DNA from: Curtobacterium oceanosedimentum
Lineage (GTDB): Bacteria > Actinomycetota > Actinomycetes > Actinomycetales > Microbacteriaceae
Direction of reading: 5' to 3'
DNA length: 64,000 nt
Assembly (NCBI RefSeq): GCF_020297365.1
Contig: NZ_JAIXIG010000005.1
Span: forward strand, 62,001 to 126,000
Shown: piece by piece, positions 7,701 to 15,562 of the stretch
Numbering within the stretch: the stretch's first letter is position 1
How the letters are laid out: each line of letters starts with the position of its first letter
Position numbers and translations under genes: made by a program
The notes under the pieces: generated by a model
What the model saw: only the letters and a program-made list of their open reading frames with translations
Databases searched by the model: none
What the model was told of the DNA's origin: nothing

Positions 7701-10312
7701 AGATCGACGTCGACGCCGTCGACGACACCCAGGTGACGCTCCGCGCCACCGGTGCGGCCGTCGCCCTGCTCGCCCTGCTGCAGAGCGCCCCGGCGAGCGT
7801 CGACCTGGCTGAGGTCCAGCCGGCCCACGAGATCACCCGGACCCTGGCGTCCGGCGCGATGAGCCACGGCGCCCTCGTCGCCACCGCCCACGAGGCCGTC
7901 GCGCACGGCACGAACATGGTCGGCGGCATGTCGAACAGCGGTGAGGGCGGCGAGCACCACTCCCGCTACGGCACCATCCGCGGCTCCCGCATCAAGCAGT
8001 TCGCCTCGGGCCGGTTCGGCATCTGGGCGGGCTACCTGGCCGACCCGATGCTCGAGGAGCTCGAGATCAAGATCGGCCAGGGCGCGAAGCCCGGCGAGGG
8101 TGGCCAGCTGCCCGCACCCAAGGTCACGGTGGACATCGCCGCGGCCCGTGGTGGCACGCCCGGCGTCGAGCTCATCTCGCCGCCGCCGCACCACGACACG
8201 TACTCGATCGAGGACCTCGCGCAGCTCATCCACGACTGCAAGGCCGCCCGCGTCCGGGTCATCGTGAAGCTCGTGTCCTCCGAGGGCATCGGCACCATCG
8301 CGGTCGGCGTCGCCAAGGCCGGCGCCGACGTCATCAACGTCGCCGGGAACACCGGCGGCACCGGAGCCGCTGCGGTCACCAGCCTGAAGTACGCCGGCCG
8401 CTCCGCGGAGATCGGCGTGGCCGAGGTGCACCAGGCCCTGGTCGCGAACGGCCTGCGCCAGAAGGTCACGCTCCGCTGCTCCGGCGCGCACCAGACCGGC
8501 AGCGACGTCGTCACGAGCGCCCTGCTCGGCGGCGACAGCTTCGAGTTCGGCACGACCGCGCTCATGATGCTCGGTTGCGTCATGGCGAAGAACTGCAACG
8601 TGAAGTGCCCGGCCGGCCTTACCACGAACGCCGAGGCCTTCGAGGGCGACCCCCGTGCGCTCGCGCAGTACCTGCTCAACATCGCCCACGACGTGCGGCA
8701 GATCCTGGCCCGCCTCGGCCTGCGCTCCCTGCGCGAGGCCCGCGGTCGCACCGACCTGCTGCAGCTCCTGGACCACCCGGCGAGCGTCGGCCGGCTCGAC
8801 GCCCGTGCCCTGCTCGCCCAGGTGCCCGAGAAGGTCGTCACCGACCCGGAGTACCTGGAGAAGGACTACCGCACCGACGACGCGCTCATCGAGCGTGTCC
8901 GGGCCGCGCTGGTCGACGGACACGAGCACGCCGTACAGATCGACGACGTGGTGCTCGGCAACGCCGACAAGTCGGTGGGCGGCCAGCTCGGCATCGACCT
9001 CGAGCGCCTGCTCAACCACGAGCTGCGCGACGCCGACCTGTCGGCACACCCCGCCGTCGCCACCGACGACCGCGGACGCCGCCGCCTGGTGGACGGCGCG
9101 GTCACGATCCGCACGCACGGGTCGGCCGGGCAGTCGTACGGCGTCTTCAACAACGACGGCGTCCTGCTCGAGCACACCGGCACCGCGAACGACGGCGTCG
9201 GCAAGAGCCAGAGCGGCGGACGGATCGTCGTCCGCGCCCCGGGCGGCGGCAGCGCCGAGCAGGGCGGCAACGTGCTGGTCGGCAACTTCGCGCTGTTCGG
9301 CGCCACCGGCGGACGCACCTTCGTCGAGGGCGAGGCCGGCGACCGGTTCGCCGTGCGGAACTCCGGCGCGACGGCCGTGGTCGAGGGGCTCGGCGACTTC
9401 GGCTGCGAGTACATGACCGGCGGCGCCGTGTTCAACCTCGGGTCGTACGGCAAGGGGCTCGGCAACGGCATGTCCGGCGGGTTCCTGTACCAGTACGACC
9501 CCTCCGGCCGGGTCGCCGAGCGTGCCAGCACCGACTCGCTCCTGGTGTTCCCCGTCACCGACGGCGAGCGCGGCACGTTCCACGAGGACGCCGCCCGTCT
9601 GCTGCTCGAGTGGCACCTCGAGGTCACGGGTTCGGCCCTGGCCGAGCGCCTGCTCGCCGCGTGGGAGACCACCCGCGAGCACGTGTACGTCGGCATGCCG
9701 CGGGCGCTCCTGCTCAGCCAGGACGCCGACGCGATCCTCGCCGCCGCCACCCGACCGGAGCTGCTCGACGAACTCGCGGCCTCCGTCGCGACCGACAAGC
9801 TGCGCGCCTTCAAGGTCGACTACCGCGACCAGCGGACCGTGCTCGACGGCCGTGCCCCGGTGCTCGGCGACCAGGGCGAGGACATGTTCTCGCTCCTGTC
9901 GTCGTACACCGTGCTCGGCGTCGCCCAGGACGTGGCGCAGGAGCGCGTGCCGGGTGCCGCAGCCGGTGACCCCCGCGTGACCGAGGCGGTGCGGAACCTG
10001 ATCCTGACCGAGGACTTCGCCGTCAAGCAGCGCGTCGTGAAGTACCTGCGCAGCACGTTCGACCGGTTCGCCGACGACGAGCTCGCGACGCTCATCGCCG
10101 TGAAGCGGCTCGACGACTCAAAGCGCGCCCTCGCGCAGCGGAACAACCGCAGCATGGACGCGCCCGGCACGACGGGGTGGATCATGCACCAGAACGCGAA
10201 GAACGCCGGGCGGCTGCGTGCCGCGCGCTTCGACGAGCTGCTCGCGACCGCGGCGCTCGAGGACATCGCCCGCCGCGCCTCGCAGGCCCCGACCGAGGCG
10301 GTGACCGCGTGA
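4730..10312 (+). CDS. Glutamate-synthase-like protein (GltB family, divergent, 1860 aa)
   Basis: Domains in order: class II glutamine amidotransferase with nucleophile Cys18 (DCGVGFI), so a 17-residue propeptide would be removed; conserved RFSTNTEPHPTMAQPFR and AHNGELNTDR; the GltB central domain (YFSQRFAQVTNPPLDSIRE); a long variable region (about 620-1050); the FMN/(alpha-beta)8 synthase domain (QGAKPGEGGQLPAPKV, SPPPHHDTYSIEDLAQLI, VAKAGADVINV); iron-sulfur cysteines Cys1283, Cys1289 and Cys1293; and a C-terminal GXGXG beta-helix (about 1490-1620). It is some 370 residues longer than E. coli GltB and the cysteine spacing is C-x5-C-x3-C, one shorter than usual. GTG 4730 was chosen because it puts Cys18 close to the N-terminus. 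It overlaps the diflavin reductase by 4 bases. Likely reaction: glutamine + acceptor + electrons to glutamate; 2-oxoglutarate as acceptor is inferred. Confidence 0.85.
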   Translation: MNPTSSGLYDPARESSDCGVGFITRLDGTPSHDVIRKGDEALCSIPHRGGKSAEGVGDGAGVSIDLSVEFFSAVTGQQLRAGHFGVANCFVPRDTTPDGATDRARALETVTAAIAAEGFELLVVRDVPVDHSVARPEAEQYQLPIVQWVFRAPESWERTEVDAAANRALLAIEAVSYGQAAADRAEHAALYPLSLSARTQILKGRLNSGEVIGYFTDLRDPRHSVRTLYFHTRFSTNTEPHPTMAQPFRLMAHNGELNTDRKNRLSDDALARARTRSIVRPPGQSDSSRLDQTLQSRVFDDGLEIVEAVVSLMPPAWENDRTLTPDVRDMLEYFSLYEEKNDGPAAVIFSDGDVVGARLDRLGLRPLRTVETAEYLMVASEAGQVEFPADEVLHRGRIEAGGMLVVDHRTGTRMRTGEVLSMLAARRDYGTLLDAARVNLDDLPAPAYHRTNTTLGYDGDLSLAGRYVAYSLNQESFRFMLDPMLQNGSERISAMGYGNAINALSDTEGGMAKYFSQRFAQVTNPPLDSIREADGMSMRVTLGAKLDSAAPDGTGAPTRQLVVQSPVLGHLDMVRLRDQDVVPLERFDMLYVPVPGDEQANADAVRTAVEQLADAVASFAATTGGIAVVTDRAVSSTHAPLPVILAVAAVNQRLIETGLRLRVSVVAESGQLPSSHHVATALGFGAAAVYSLSARLRAEEKYPAAPAPAGELTATDLALKRFRKAAEKALAKTMGRVGLCTAESYIGGEFFEPNYLDTGDDVLARIFPHMQAPVGGVGFARIAQAATDWHERARSVASEGQVPLLGLFKERSDGAGHSFGVASVRGFGGMTEERPAFERSGDSDALRLLTLGQLDDSFGISDAAYRNTGYDRLSDAEIDAHRITPGYVRFLQTTHDERSRRPAALRDVLALPADVTGIDEAEDFARELGRFSTSGNASVTVRGLSGSRPASPDGLPGGTERFRLELTSTGTTGALRHAALADGLALLHPGQIDVDAVDDTQVTLRATGAAVALLALLQSAPASVDLAEVQPAHEITRTLASGAMSHGALVATAHEAVAHGTNMVGGMSNSGEGGEHHSRYGTIRGSRIKQFASGRFGIWAGYLADPMLEELEIKIGQGAKPGEGGQLPAPKVTVDIAAARGGTPGVELISPPPHHDTYSIEDLAQLIHDCKAARVRVIVKLVSSEGIGTIAVGVAKAGADVINVAGNTGGTGAAAVTSLKYAGRSAEIGVAEVHQALVANGLRQKVTLRCSGAHQTGSDVVTSALLGGDSFEFGTTALMMLGCVMAKNCNVKCPAGLTTNAEAFEGDPRALAQYLLNIAHDVRQILARLGLRSLREARGRTDLLQLLDHPASVGRLDARALLAQVPEKVVTDPEYLEKDYRTDDALIERVRAALVDGHEHAVQIDDVVLGNADKSVGGQLGIDLERLLNHELRDADLSAHPAVATDDRGRRRLVDGAVTIRTHGSAGQSYGVFNNDGVLLEHTGTANDGVGKSQSGGRIVVRAPGGGSAEQGGNVLVGNFALFGATGGRTFVEGEAGDRFAVRNSGATAVVEGLGDFGCEYMTGGAVFNLGSYGKGLGNGMSGGFLYQYDPSGRVAERASTDSLLVFPVTDGERGTFHEDAARLLLEWHLEVTGSALAERLLAAWETTREHVYVGMPRALLLSQDADAILAAATRPELLDELAASVATDKLRAFKVDYRDQRTVLDGRAPVLGDQGEDMFSLLSSYTVLGVAQDVAQERVPGAAAGDPRVTEAVRNLILTEDFAVKQRVVKYLRSTFDRFADDELATLIAVKRLDDSKRALAQRNNRSMDAPGTTGWIMHQNAKNAGRLRAARFDELLATAALEDIARRASQAPTEAVTA

Positions 10313-12099
10313 CCACGCTCCCACCGACCGGGTCGCTGATCCCCGTCGACGCACCGTTCTCGGCCGCCCAGGAGTCCTGGCTCGCCGGGTTCATCGCGGG
10401 CATCGCCGCCGCCGGCAAGAAGGTCGCGGCGAGTGCGCCCACGACGACGGTCGACGTGCTCTTCGGCACCCAGACCGGCAACGCGGAGTTCCTGGCCGAC
10501 GAGCTCGTCACCGGGGCGCGGGCCCGCGGACTCGGCGGTCGCGCCACCGCGCTCGACGCCGTCACCCCCGAGCAGCTCGCCGAGATGTCGCACGTGCTCG
10601 TCGTCACCTCGACCTACGGCGAGGGCGAGATGCCCGACAACGCCGGGCTGTTCTGGGACGTGATCCAGGCGAGCACCGTGCCGCGGCTCGAGGGCCTGCA
10701 GTACGCCGTGCTCGGGCTCGGCGACACGAGCTACGACGAGTTCTGCCAGGCCGGCAAGCTCATCGACACCCGCTTCGAGCAGCTCGGCGCGACCCGCATC
10801 CACGACCGCGTCGACTGCGACGTCGACTTCGAGGACCCGGCGGCGCTCTGGACCGCCGCCGTCCTCGACCGCCTCGCCGCCGAGGCCGGCGCGACGGGTG
10901 CACCCGGCGCGACCACGGGCGGTGGAGCCGGCGACGGCGCCACCGCGACCGGCGGGGCGGGCGCGAGCCGTGCCTCCCGACCGGGGTCGCAGTGGAACAA
11001 GCGCAACCCGTACCCGTCGCGGCTCGTCGAGAACCGGCTGCTGTCGCGGCCGCGCAGCGCGAAGGAGATCCGCCACTACGAGTTCGACCTCGGCGACTCC
11101 GGCATCGAGTACGCGGCGGGCGACGCCCTGGCGGTGGTGCCGGTCAACGACGAGGTCTTCGTGGCGAGCCTGCTCGAGCAGGTCGGTGCGACCGGCGGCG
11201 AGCAGCTCGACGGCCGGCCGATCACCGACGTGCTGCGGACCGACCGCGAGATCCGGACGCCCTCGAAGGACCTCATCGCCGACCTGGTGCAGCGCGCACC
11301 CGGCAGCGAACTCGCGGCCGTCGTGGCGCACGGCGACAAGCACGAGCTCGACCGCTGGCTCTGGGGCCGCGACGTCCTCGACCTGCTCCGCGATGCCGGA
11401 CCGGCCGCCCCGGGCCTCGACGAGCTGCTGCCGAACCTGCGCCCCCTGCAGGCACGCCAGTACTCGATCTCGTCGAGCCCGCTCGCGCACCCGGACCGCA
11501 TCCACCTGACCATCGCGTCGGTGCGCTACGGCGACCCGCACCGGATGCACGCCGGGGTCGCGTCGACGTTCCTGGCCGACCGGGTCGACCCCGACGGCGC
11601 GGTGGACGTCTACCTGCAGCCGAACGCCGCGTTCGGGGTGCCGGAGGACGCCTCCGCCCCGATGATCATGATCGGCCCGGGCACCGGCATCGCACCGTTC
11701 CGCGGCTTCCTGCACGAGCGTGGCGCCTCCGGGGCGACGGGGCGCAACTGGCTGTTCTTCGGCGACCAGCACCGCGACACCGACTTCGTGTACCAGGACG
11801 AGCTCACCGAGCTGCAGGAGCAGGGCGTGCTCGACCGCCTCGACCTGGCGTTCTCGCGCGACCAGGCCGAGAAGGTCTACGTGCAGACGCGGATGCTCGA
11901 GCGGTCGGCGGAGCTGTTCGCCTGGCTCGAGGACGGCGGCCACGTGTACGTGTGCGGCGACGCATCACGGATGGCGAAGGACGTCGAGGCGGCCCTGCTG
12001 CAGGTCATCCGCACCGGTCGTGGGCGCGGCGAGGACGACGCACAGGCGTACCTGGCCGACCTGCGCCGGGCGAAGCGGTACGTCCGCGACGTCTACTGA
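10309..12099 (+). CDS. CysJ-like NADPH diflavin reductase, probable electron donor to the synthase
   Basis: A 596-residue protein with a flavodoxin-like FMN domain (about 48-190, FGTQTGNAEFLADEL and TSTYGEGEMPDN), a Gly/Ala-rich linker, a CysJ/CPR-type FAD domain with connecting helices (about 225-445, ARQYSISSS), and an NADPH domain (GPGTGIAPFRGFLHER, FFGDQHRDTDFVYQDE, YVCGDASRMAKDVEAAL) ending RYVRDVY, the usual CysJ-type terminus. It is named sulfite reductase flavoprotein by likeness, but no sulfite reductase hemoprotein gene is nearby. Its GTG start overlaps the stop of the glutamate-synthase-like gene (GTGA), so the two are made together. It probably replaces GltD in feeding NADPH electrons to the FMN/Fe-S protein; that coupling is my inference. 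Confidence 0.88.
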   Translation: MTTLPPTGSLIPVDAPFSAAQESWLAGFIAGIAAAGKKVAASAPTTTVDVLFGTQTGNAEFLADELVTGARARGLGGRATALDAVTPEQLAEMSHVLVVTSTYGEGEMPDNAGLFWDVIQASTVPRLEGLQYAVLGLGDTSYDEFCQAGKLIDTRFEQLGATRIHDRVDCDVDFEDPAALWTAAVLDRLAAEAGATGAPGATTGGGAGDGATATGGAGASRASRPGSQWNKRNPYPSRLVENRLLSRPRSAKEIRHYEFDLGDSGIEYAAGDALAVVPVNDEVFVASLLEQVGATGGEQLDGRPITDVLRTDREIRTPSKDLIADLVQRAPGSELAAVVAHGDKHELDRWLWGRDVLDLLRDAGPAAPGLDELLPNLRPLQARQYSISSSPLAHPDRIHLTIASVRYGDPHRMHAGVASTFLADRVDPDGAVDVYLQPNAAFGVPEDASAPMIMIGPGTGIAPFRGFLHERGASGATGRNWLFFGDQHRDTDFVYQDELTELQEQGVLDRLDLAFSRDQAEKVYVQTRMLERSAELFAWLEDGGHVYVCGDASRMAKDVEAALLQVIRTGRGRGEDDAQAYLADLRRAKRYVRDVY

Positions 12100-12335
12100 C
12101 CGACGGGAGTGGGGAGACCGCCCCGGCCACGGAACCCGAATCCGTTGGCCGGGGCGATCCCGGAGGGGTGCCGGTCGAGGGGACGGACCGGCAGGAACAG
12201 CGGCGTGACGCGACCGGTCGGACGCGGTGTCCCGGTCTCTCGGGCGTCGAGTCCCCTGATCCGGGACTCCCGCCGTGCACGCTCTTCCGGCACCGGTGGT
12301 TGGTCGGTGCCCGGCGCGCACTGCGTCACGGCCAT
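12093..12335 (-). CDS. Possible small protein antisense to the terminator region
   Basis: An 80-residue frame beginning MAVTQCAPGTDQPPVP, preceded by a good ribosome site (AGGAGG 9 bases before the ATG at 12335). It is rich in Pro, Arg and Gly, has no transmembrane segment and no recognised domain. It runs through the hairpin at 12119-12156 and its stop overlaps the end of the diflavin reductase gene by 7 bases. The third-codon G/C bias is weaker than in neighbours, so it may be non-coding; kept because of the ribosome site. Confidence 0.3.
   Translation of the reverse strand: MAVTQCAPGTDQPPVPEERARRESRIRGLDARETGTPRPTGRVTPLFLPVRPLDRHPSGIAPANGFGFRGRGGLPTPVGQ
12119..12156 (+). terminator. Terminator after the diflavin reductase
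   Basis: CGCCCCGGCCA (12119-12129) pairs with TGGCCGGGGCG (12146-12156); the loop itself can pair CGGA with TCCG. It lies 20 bases past the stop of the reductase gene and is the probable end of that operon. Confidence 0.7.
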
Positions 12336-12463
12336 TCGGGTTCCCCTCCTGCCGCGGGTCCTGCCTGCACCGGTGCCTCGCGGCAGGTGCGGGGGGACGA
12401 CAGTGAACCGCGGTGAGGAAACGGTACGTTCTGAGCGATTCGAACGGAACCCGTTGACCCGAA
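12336..12463. other. Intergenic, no gene seen
   Basis: Between the small minus-strand frame and the DUF7882 gene. A plus-strand frame spanning 12109-12480 is arginine/proline rich, has no ribosome site and crosses the terminator, so it is not called. A short AT-rich patch (about 12417-12470) may hold a promoter for the minus-strand small frame. Confidence 0.4.
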
Positions 12464-12859
12464 CTACCGGGCCGTGGTAGCGCCGTTTGTCCCCGAAGCG
12501 TCGTCCGCGTCCCCTGGTGCCACGGCGCGGGACCACGCGGAGTCGGCGGCCGTGCTCGTGTCCAGGGGTTCGGGCACCAGGACGAGGCCCGACCCGGAGG
12601 TCGCCGAGCGGTACAGCTCCTCGAGCCAGCTGCGGTTGATCGCGGGGACCCGGCTGCCCGAGAACTTGAAGTGCAGGCTGACGCTCGGATGCAGCCAGAT
12701 CGTGCTCCGACCGTTGCCGTGCACCACGTCGTCCTTCCACGAGAACGCGAAGCGGTGATCGCGGCGGAGCATGTTGACGATGACGATCTGCAGGTGCGTG
12801 AGCGCTCGGTCGTCGACCCGCAGGTCGAGCGGTCGGCCGTCGTAGATGAGCTGCCCCAT
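12464..12859 (-). CDS. DUF7882 family protein (often mislabelled ATP-dependent DNA ligase)
   Basis: A 131-residue protein starting MGQLIYDGRPLDLRVDDRAL, with FAFSWKDD, STIWLHPSVSLHFKFSGSR and NRSWLEELYRSA. These features match a short family confined, as I recall, to Microbacteriaceae and routinely annotated as DNA ligase although it has no ligase KxDG motif or nucleotidyltransferase domain. The C-terminal 35 residues are Ala/Asp/Ser-rich and look disordered. Function unknown. It follows the hydrolase gene by 8 bases on the same strand, so the two may be cotranscribed. Confidence 0.8.
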   Translation of the reverse strand: MGQLIYDGRPLDLRVDDRALTHLQIVIVNMLRRDHRFAFSWKDDVVHGNGRSTIWLHPSVSLHFKFSGSRVPAINRSWLEELYRSATSGSGLVLVPEPLDTSTAADSAWSRAVAPGDADDASGTNGATTAR

Positions 12860-12867
12860 GGGTCCTT

Positions 12868-14025
12868 CTACACCTGTGCACCGGTGTGCGGGAGCCGGTT
12901 CGCCCACGTCGTGATCGTCCGGTCGAACCAGACCGCGTCGACGTTGCGCTCCCACGCGTGCGCGGCGGGCTCGCTGACCGCCAGGGTGACCCGGTCCGGA
13001 TGTGCCGCCGCGAACCGCTCGCTGACCGCGAAGGGCACGGTGGCGTCGCCGGAGGAGTGCACGAGCAGGGTCGGCGGCAGCGGGCGCGGTGTCCGCGACC
13101 AGGACAGCGCCCGGACGTCCACCGGCGACCGCAGGCCGACGAGCCGGCAGACCAGGGGCAGTGCCATCGCCCCGAGCGCGGCGGACACGACCGGACCCGG
13201 CACGCCGGCCCGGGCGGCCTGGGACCGGATCGCGGCCTCCCAGTCGAGCGCCGGCGCGACGAGCACGAGTCCGGCGATCCGGTCGCGGTGGGCGGAACGG
13301 GCGAGCAGCTCGTGCGCGATCGTCGCGCCCATCGACCACCCCACCAGGACAAGCCGCTCGGCTCCGTCCGCCACCGCGTGGTCGAGCGCCGCCTCGACGT
13401 CCGCCCACTCGCGGGTGCCGAGGTGCGAAGCACGCCCCTGCCACGGGGCCTCGCCGTCGCCACGGAACGACGGGACGATCGACGTCCAGCCGAGCGCGAG
13501 CGCCGCGGGGACCGTCCGGAGCGCCGTGACGCGGGTGGTGCGGATGCCGTGCACGTGGACGGCCCAGGTGCGCGCGGCGTCGCCGTCGGCAGCGCCGGCG
13601 TCGTCAGCGTCCGGGCGGACCACCCACGCCGGGGCCGGCCCGACCGGGGTCGGCACGGACACCTCGGACCAGTCGACCCGCATCGCCGCCGGGTCGGGGT
13701 GCACGTGCCCGCTCCAGCGGATCCGCGACGGCACGCCCCCGGTCGTCCGCACCACGGCCCGACGCACCACGCCGGCCGCCTCGTCGACCTCGAGCACCGG
13801 GCCGACCGTGGTGTGGCCGTCACCGTCGTGCCACAGGCCGTACTCACCCGGGCGCACGGTGTCCTCGGTGATCGGCAGCGCGATCGCGTCCGTCGTCGCC
13901 TCGAGCACCGGCGTCCACCGGTCGACACCGGGCAGCACGATCCTGCCGACGATCTTCCGCAGCACCACCAGCGCCGCCGCCGGCACCGCCAGTGCGCCGA
14001 GCGCCCACCACCACCTGGTCGTCAT
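12868..14025 (-). CDS. Membrane-anchored alpha/beta hydrolase
   Basis: A 385-residue protein: one N-terminal membrane helix (WWWALGALAVPAAALVVL), a beta-rich spacer, then an alpha/beta hydrolase domain from about residue 155. VHVHGIRTTR is the oxyanion strand, GWSMGATIAHE carries the nucleophile Ser, HSSGDATVPF the acid and SEPAAHAWERN the His region. The start at ATG 14025 was chosen over 14046 because GGAGG sits 8 bases ahead of it. Substrate unknown; the family covers esterases, lipases and thioesterases. The N-terminal helix would hold the domain at the membrane. Confidence 0.82.
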   Translation of the reverse strand: MTTRWWWALGALAVPAAALVVLRKIVGRIVLPGVDRWTPVLEATTDAIALPITEDTVRPGEYGLWHDGDGHTTVGPVLEVDEAAGVVRRAVVRTTGGVPSRIRWSGHVHPDPAAMRVDWSEVSVPTPVGPAPAWVVRPDADDAGAADGDAARTWAVHVHGIRTTRVTALRTVPAALALGWTSIVPSFRGDGEAPWQGRASHLGTREWADVEAALDHAVADGAERLVLVGWSMGATIAHELLARSAHRDRIAGLVLVAPALDWEAAIRSQAARAGVPGPVVSAALGAMALPLVCRLVGLRSPVDVRALSWSRTPRPLPPTLLVHSSGDATVPFAVSERFAAAHPDRVTLAVSEPAAHAWERNVDAVWFDRTITTWANRLPHTGAQV

Positions 14026-14398
14026 CGGGTCGTCCTCCAGGGTCACGGGTCGAGGTGCACCGCGGCCCGCACCCGGTGCCGGCCGACGATGCGCCGGACC
14101 CCATCGTGGTGCACACGGGCCGCGGGCGCCCCGCCCACGTCGCTGTCGCGGGTCAGACTACCGGGGCGCCAGCACCGGCCGAGGAGCCGTCGGCGCCGTC
14201 CGCCGGTGCCGTCCGACGACGCCGCCGGAGCGGCCGCAGCGCCGCCCCGGCGGCCGACGTCCGCAACGGAGCCACCGGCCGGACGGGAGGCACGCGCCGG
14301 GCCCGCCACAGGCCTCCCGTCCGTCCCGCGCAGCGGTCCCGGACCGTGGCGCGGACGCGGCCGATCCCGCCGGTCCGCCCCGGACGGGTCCGCGGGGG
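14026..14398. other. Intergenic region with one terminator, no convincing gene
   Basis: Overlapping frames on both strands here are arginine/proline-rich shadows without ribosome sites. The only clear structure is the family B hairpin at 14280-14323, which ends the mevalonate operon coming from the right. Confidence 0.5.
14280..14323 (-). terminator. Family B palindrome ending the mevalonate operon
   Basis: CGGACGGGAGGC (14280-14291) pairs with GCCTCCCGTCCG (14312-14323) over a 20-base GC-rich loop, 76 bases beyond the stop of the HMG-CoA synthase gene. The same core recurs at 23441, 26491 and 50146. Confidence 0.7.
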
Positions 14399-15562
14399 CT
14401 ACGCCTGCTGCGCGGTCGACTCGTAGTGCCGCGCGCCGCCACGCACACCGGCGAACCGGTACGGCGCGGCCGTGACGCGGGGGCGCTCGACGTCCTCGCT
14501 GGTGGCCGCCCCGGCAGCGTGGAGCTCCCGGTAGGCGTCGACCGTCAGCGGGACCCGTGCCCCGAGCAGTGACCGCACGCGACCCCGCCGGCGGTGCTCC
14601 TGGTAGTCCGCTCGCACGACGCCGGTGATCAGCTCGCCGACGCTGCCCGACCCGTAGCTGAACAGGCCCAGTCGCTCGCCGGCCAGGTCGTCGTCCAGGT
14701 CGAGCAGTGCCGCCAGCCCGATCCAGAGCGACGCCGTGTACGTGTTGCCCGTCTGCCGGTTGTAGGTGAAGCCGACCGCCAGGTCCGACTCGTCGAACGG
14801 CTGGTCGAGGTGCTGCGTGAGCTTCCGGTGCGCCTTGATCGCCATCTTCGTGAACGGCTGGTGGTGCACGAACCGGGCGATGTCGGTGAACGCCGGGCCG
14901 CCCTGCGACACCAGGTCGTCCCAGGCGCCGACGAAGGCGTTCACGTACGCGCTGACCGACAGGCGACCGTCGACGAGCGCCGTGGAGCGGTCGTTCGGTC
15001 GCCAGAAGTCGTCGACGTCGGCCGTGTAGACGCCGGCCGCCGGCTCGATCTCGATCAGGTCGGGGTCGGCGGAGATCAGCATCGCCGCGGCCCCGGCGCC
15101 CTGGGTGGGCTCGGCCGGGGTGTCGACGTCGTACCGTGCGACGTCGGCGGCGATGACGAGCACGCGTTCGCGCGGGGCTCGGGCGACGATGCCGAGGGCG
15201 AGCTGCACCGCGGCCGTGCCGCCGTAGCAGGCCTGCTTCAGCTCGACGACGCGGACGGCCTTCGGCAGCCCGAGCAGCCCGTGCACGTACACACCGGCGG
15301 CCTTCGACTGGTCGACACCGGACTCGGTGGCGAACAGCACCGTGCGGATGCCCTGGACGCCGTGGCGGTCGATGATCTCCTTCGCGGCGGCGGCGCCCAT
15401 CGTGACGATGTCCTCGTCGGGGGCGGGCACGCTGAAGGCGTCCTGGCCGATGCCCACGTGGTACTTCGCCGGGTCGACGCCCAGGCGCTCGGCCAGGTCG
15501 TCGAGCTCGAGCACGTGGTGCCCGGTCGCGATCGCGATGTCGTGGATGCCGACGCCGGTCAT
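14399..15562 (-). CDS. mvaS: Hydroxymethylglutaryl-CoA synthase
   Basis: A 387-residue enzyme that condenses acetyl-CoA with acetoacetyl-CoA to HMG-CoA, the first committed step of the mevalonate pathway. Catalytic residues are visible: Glu80 (FATESGVDQSKAAG), nucleophile Cys112 (ELKQACYGGTAA) and the His of FVHHQPFTKM (233/234). YNRQTGNTYTASLW and FSYGSGS are also typical. ATG 15562 has GGGAGG 6 bases upstream and overlaps the reductase stop by 4 bases (ATGA), so translation is coupled. It is the last gene of the operon. C-terminal residues after about 375 are variable. Confidence 0.95.
   Translation of the reverse strand: MTGVGIHDIAIATGHHVLELDDLAERLGVDPAKYHVGIGQDAFSVPAPDEDIVTMGAAAAKEIIDRHGVQGIRTVLFATESGVDQSKAAGVYVHGLLGLPKAVRVVELKQACYGGTAAVQLALGIVARAPRERVLVIAADVARYDVDTPAEPTQGAGAAAMLISADPDLIEIEPAAGVYTADVDDFWRPNDRSTALVDGRLSVSAYVNAFVGAWDDLVSQGGPAFTDIARFVHHQPFTKMAIKAHRKLTQHLDQPFDESDLAVGFTYNRQTGNTYTASLWIGLAALLDLDDDLAGERLGLFSYGSGSVGELITGVVRADYQEHRRRGRVRSLLGARVPLTVDAYRELHAAGAATSEDVERPRVTAAPYRFAGVRGGARHYESTAQQA

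Noticed and set aside
6752..9682. A 976-codon minus-strand frame opposite the glutamate-synthase-like gene
   Set aside because: Gly/Val/Arg/Asp-rich shadow of a high-GC gene with no ribosome site or domain; the plus-strand frame has clear catalytic motifs.
10309..12099. Diflavin reductase as an assimilatory sulfite reductase subunit
   Set aside because: No sulfite reductase hemoprotein (CysI) or sulfate assimilation gene is nearby; overlap with the glutamate-synthase-like gene fits a different partner.
12109..12480. A 123-codon plus-strand frame after the diflavin reductase
   Set aside because: It crosses the terminator hairpin, has no ribosome site and is arginine/proline-rich.
12464..12859. 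ATP-dependent DNA ligase annotation for the DUF7882 gene
   Set aside because: Only 131 residues, without a KxDG nucleotidyltransferase motif or OB fold; the name comes from mis-transferred annotation.
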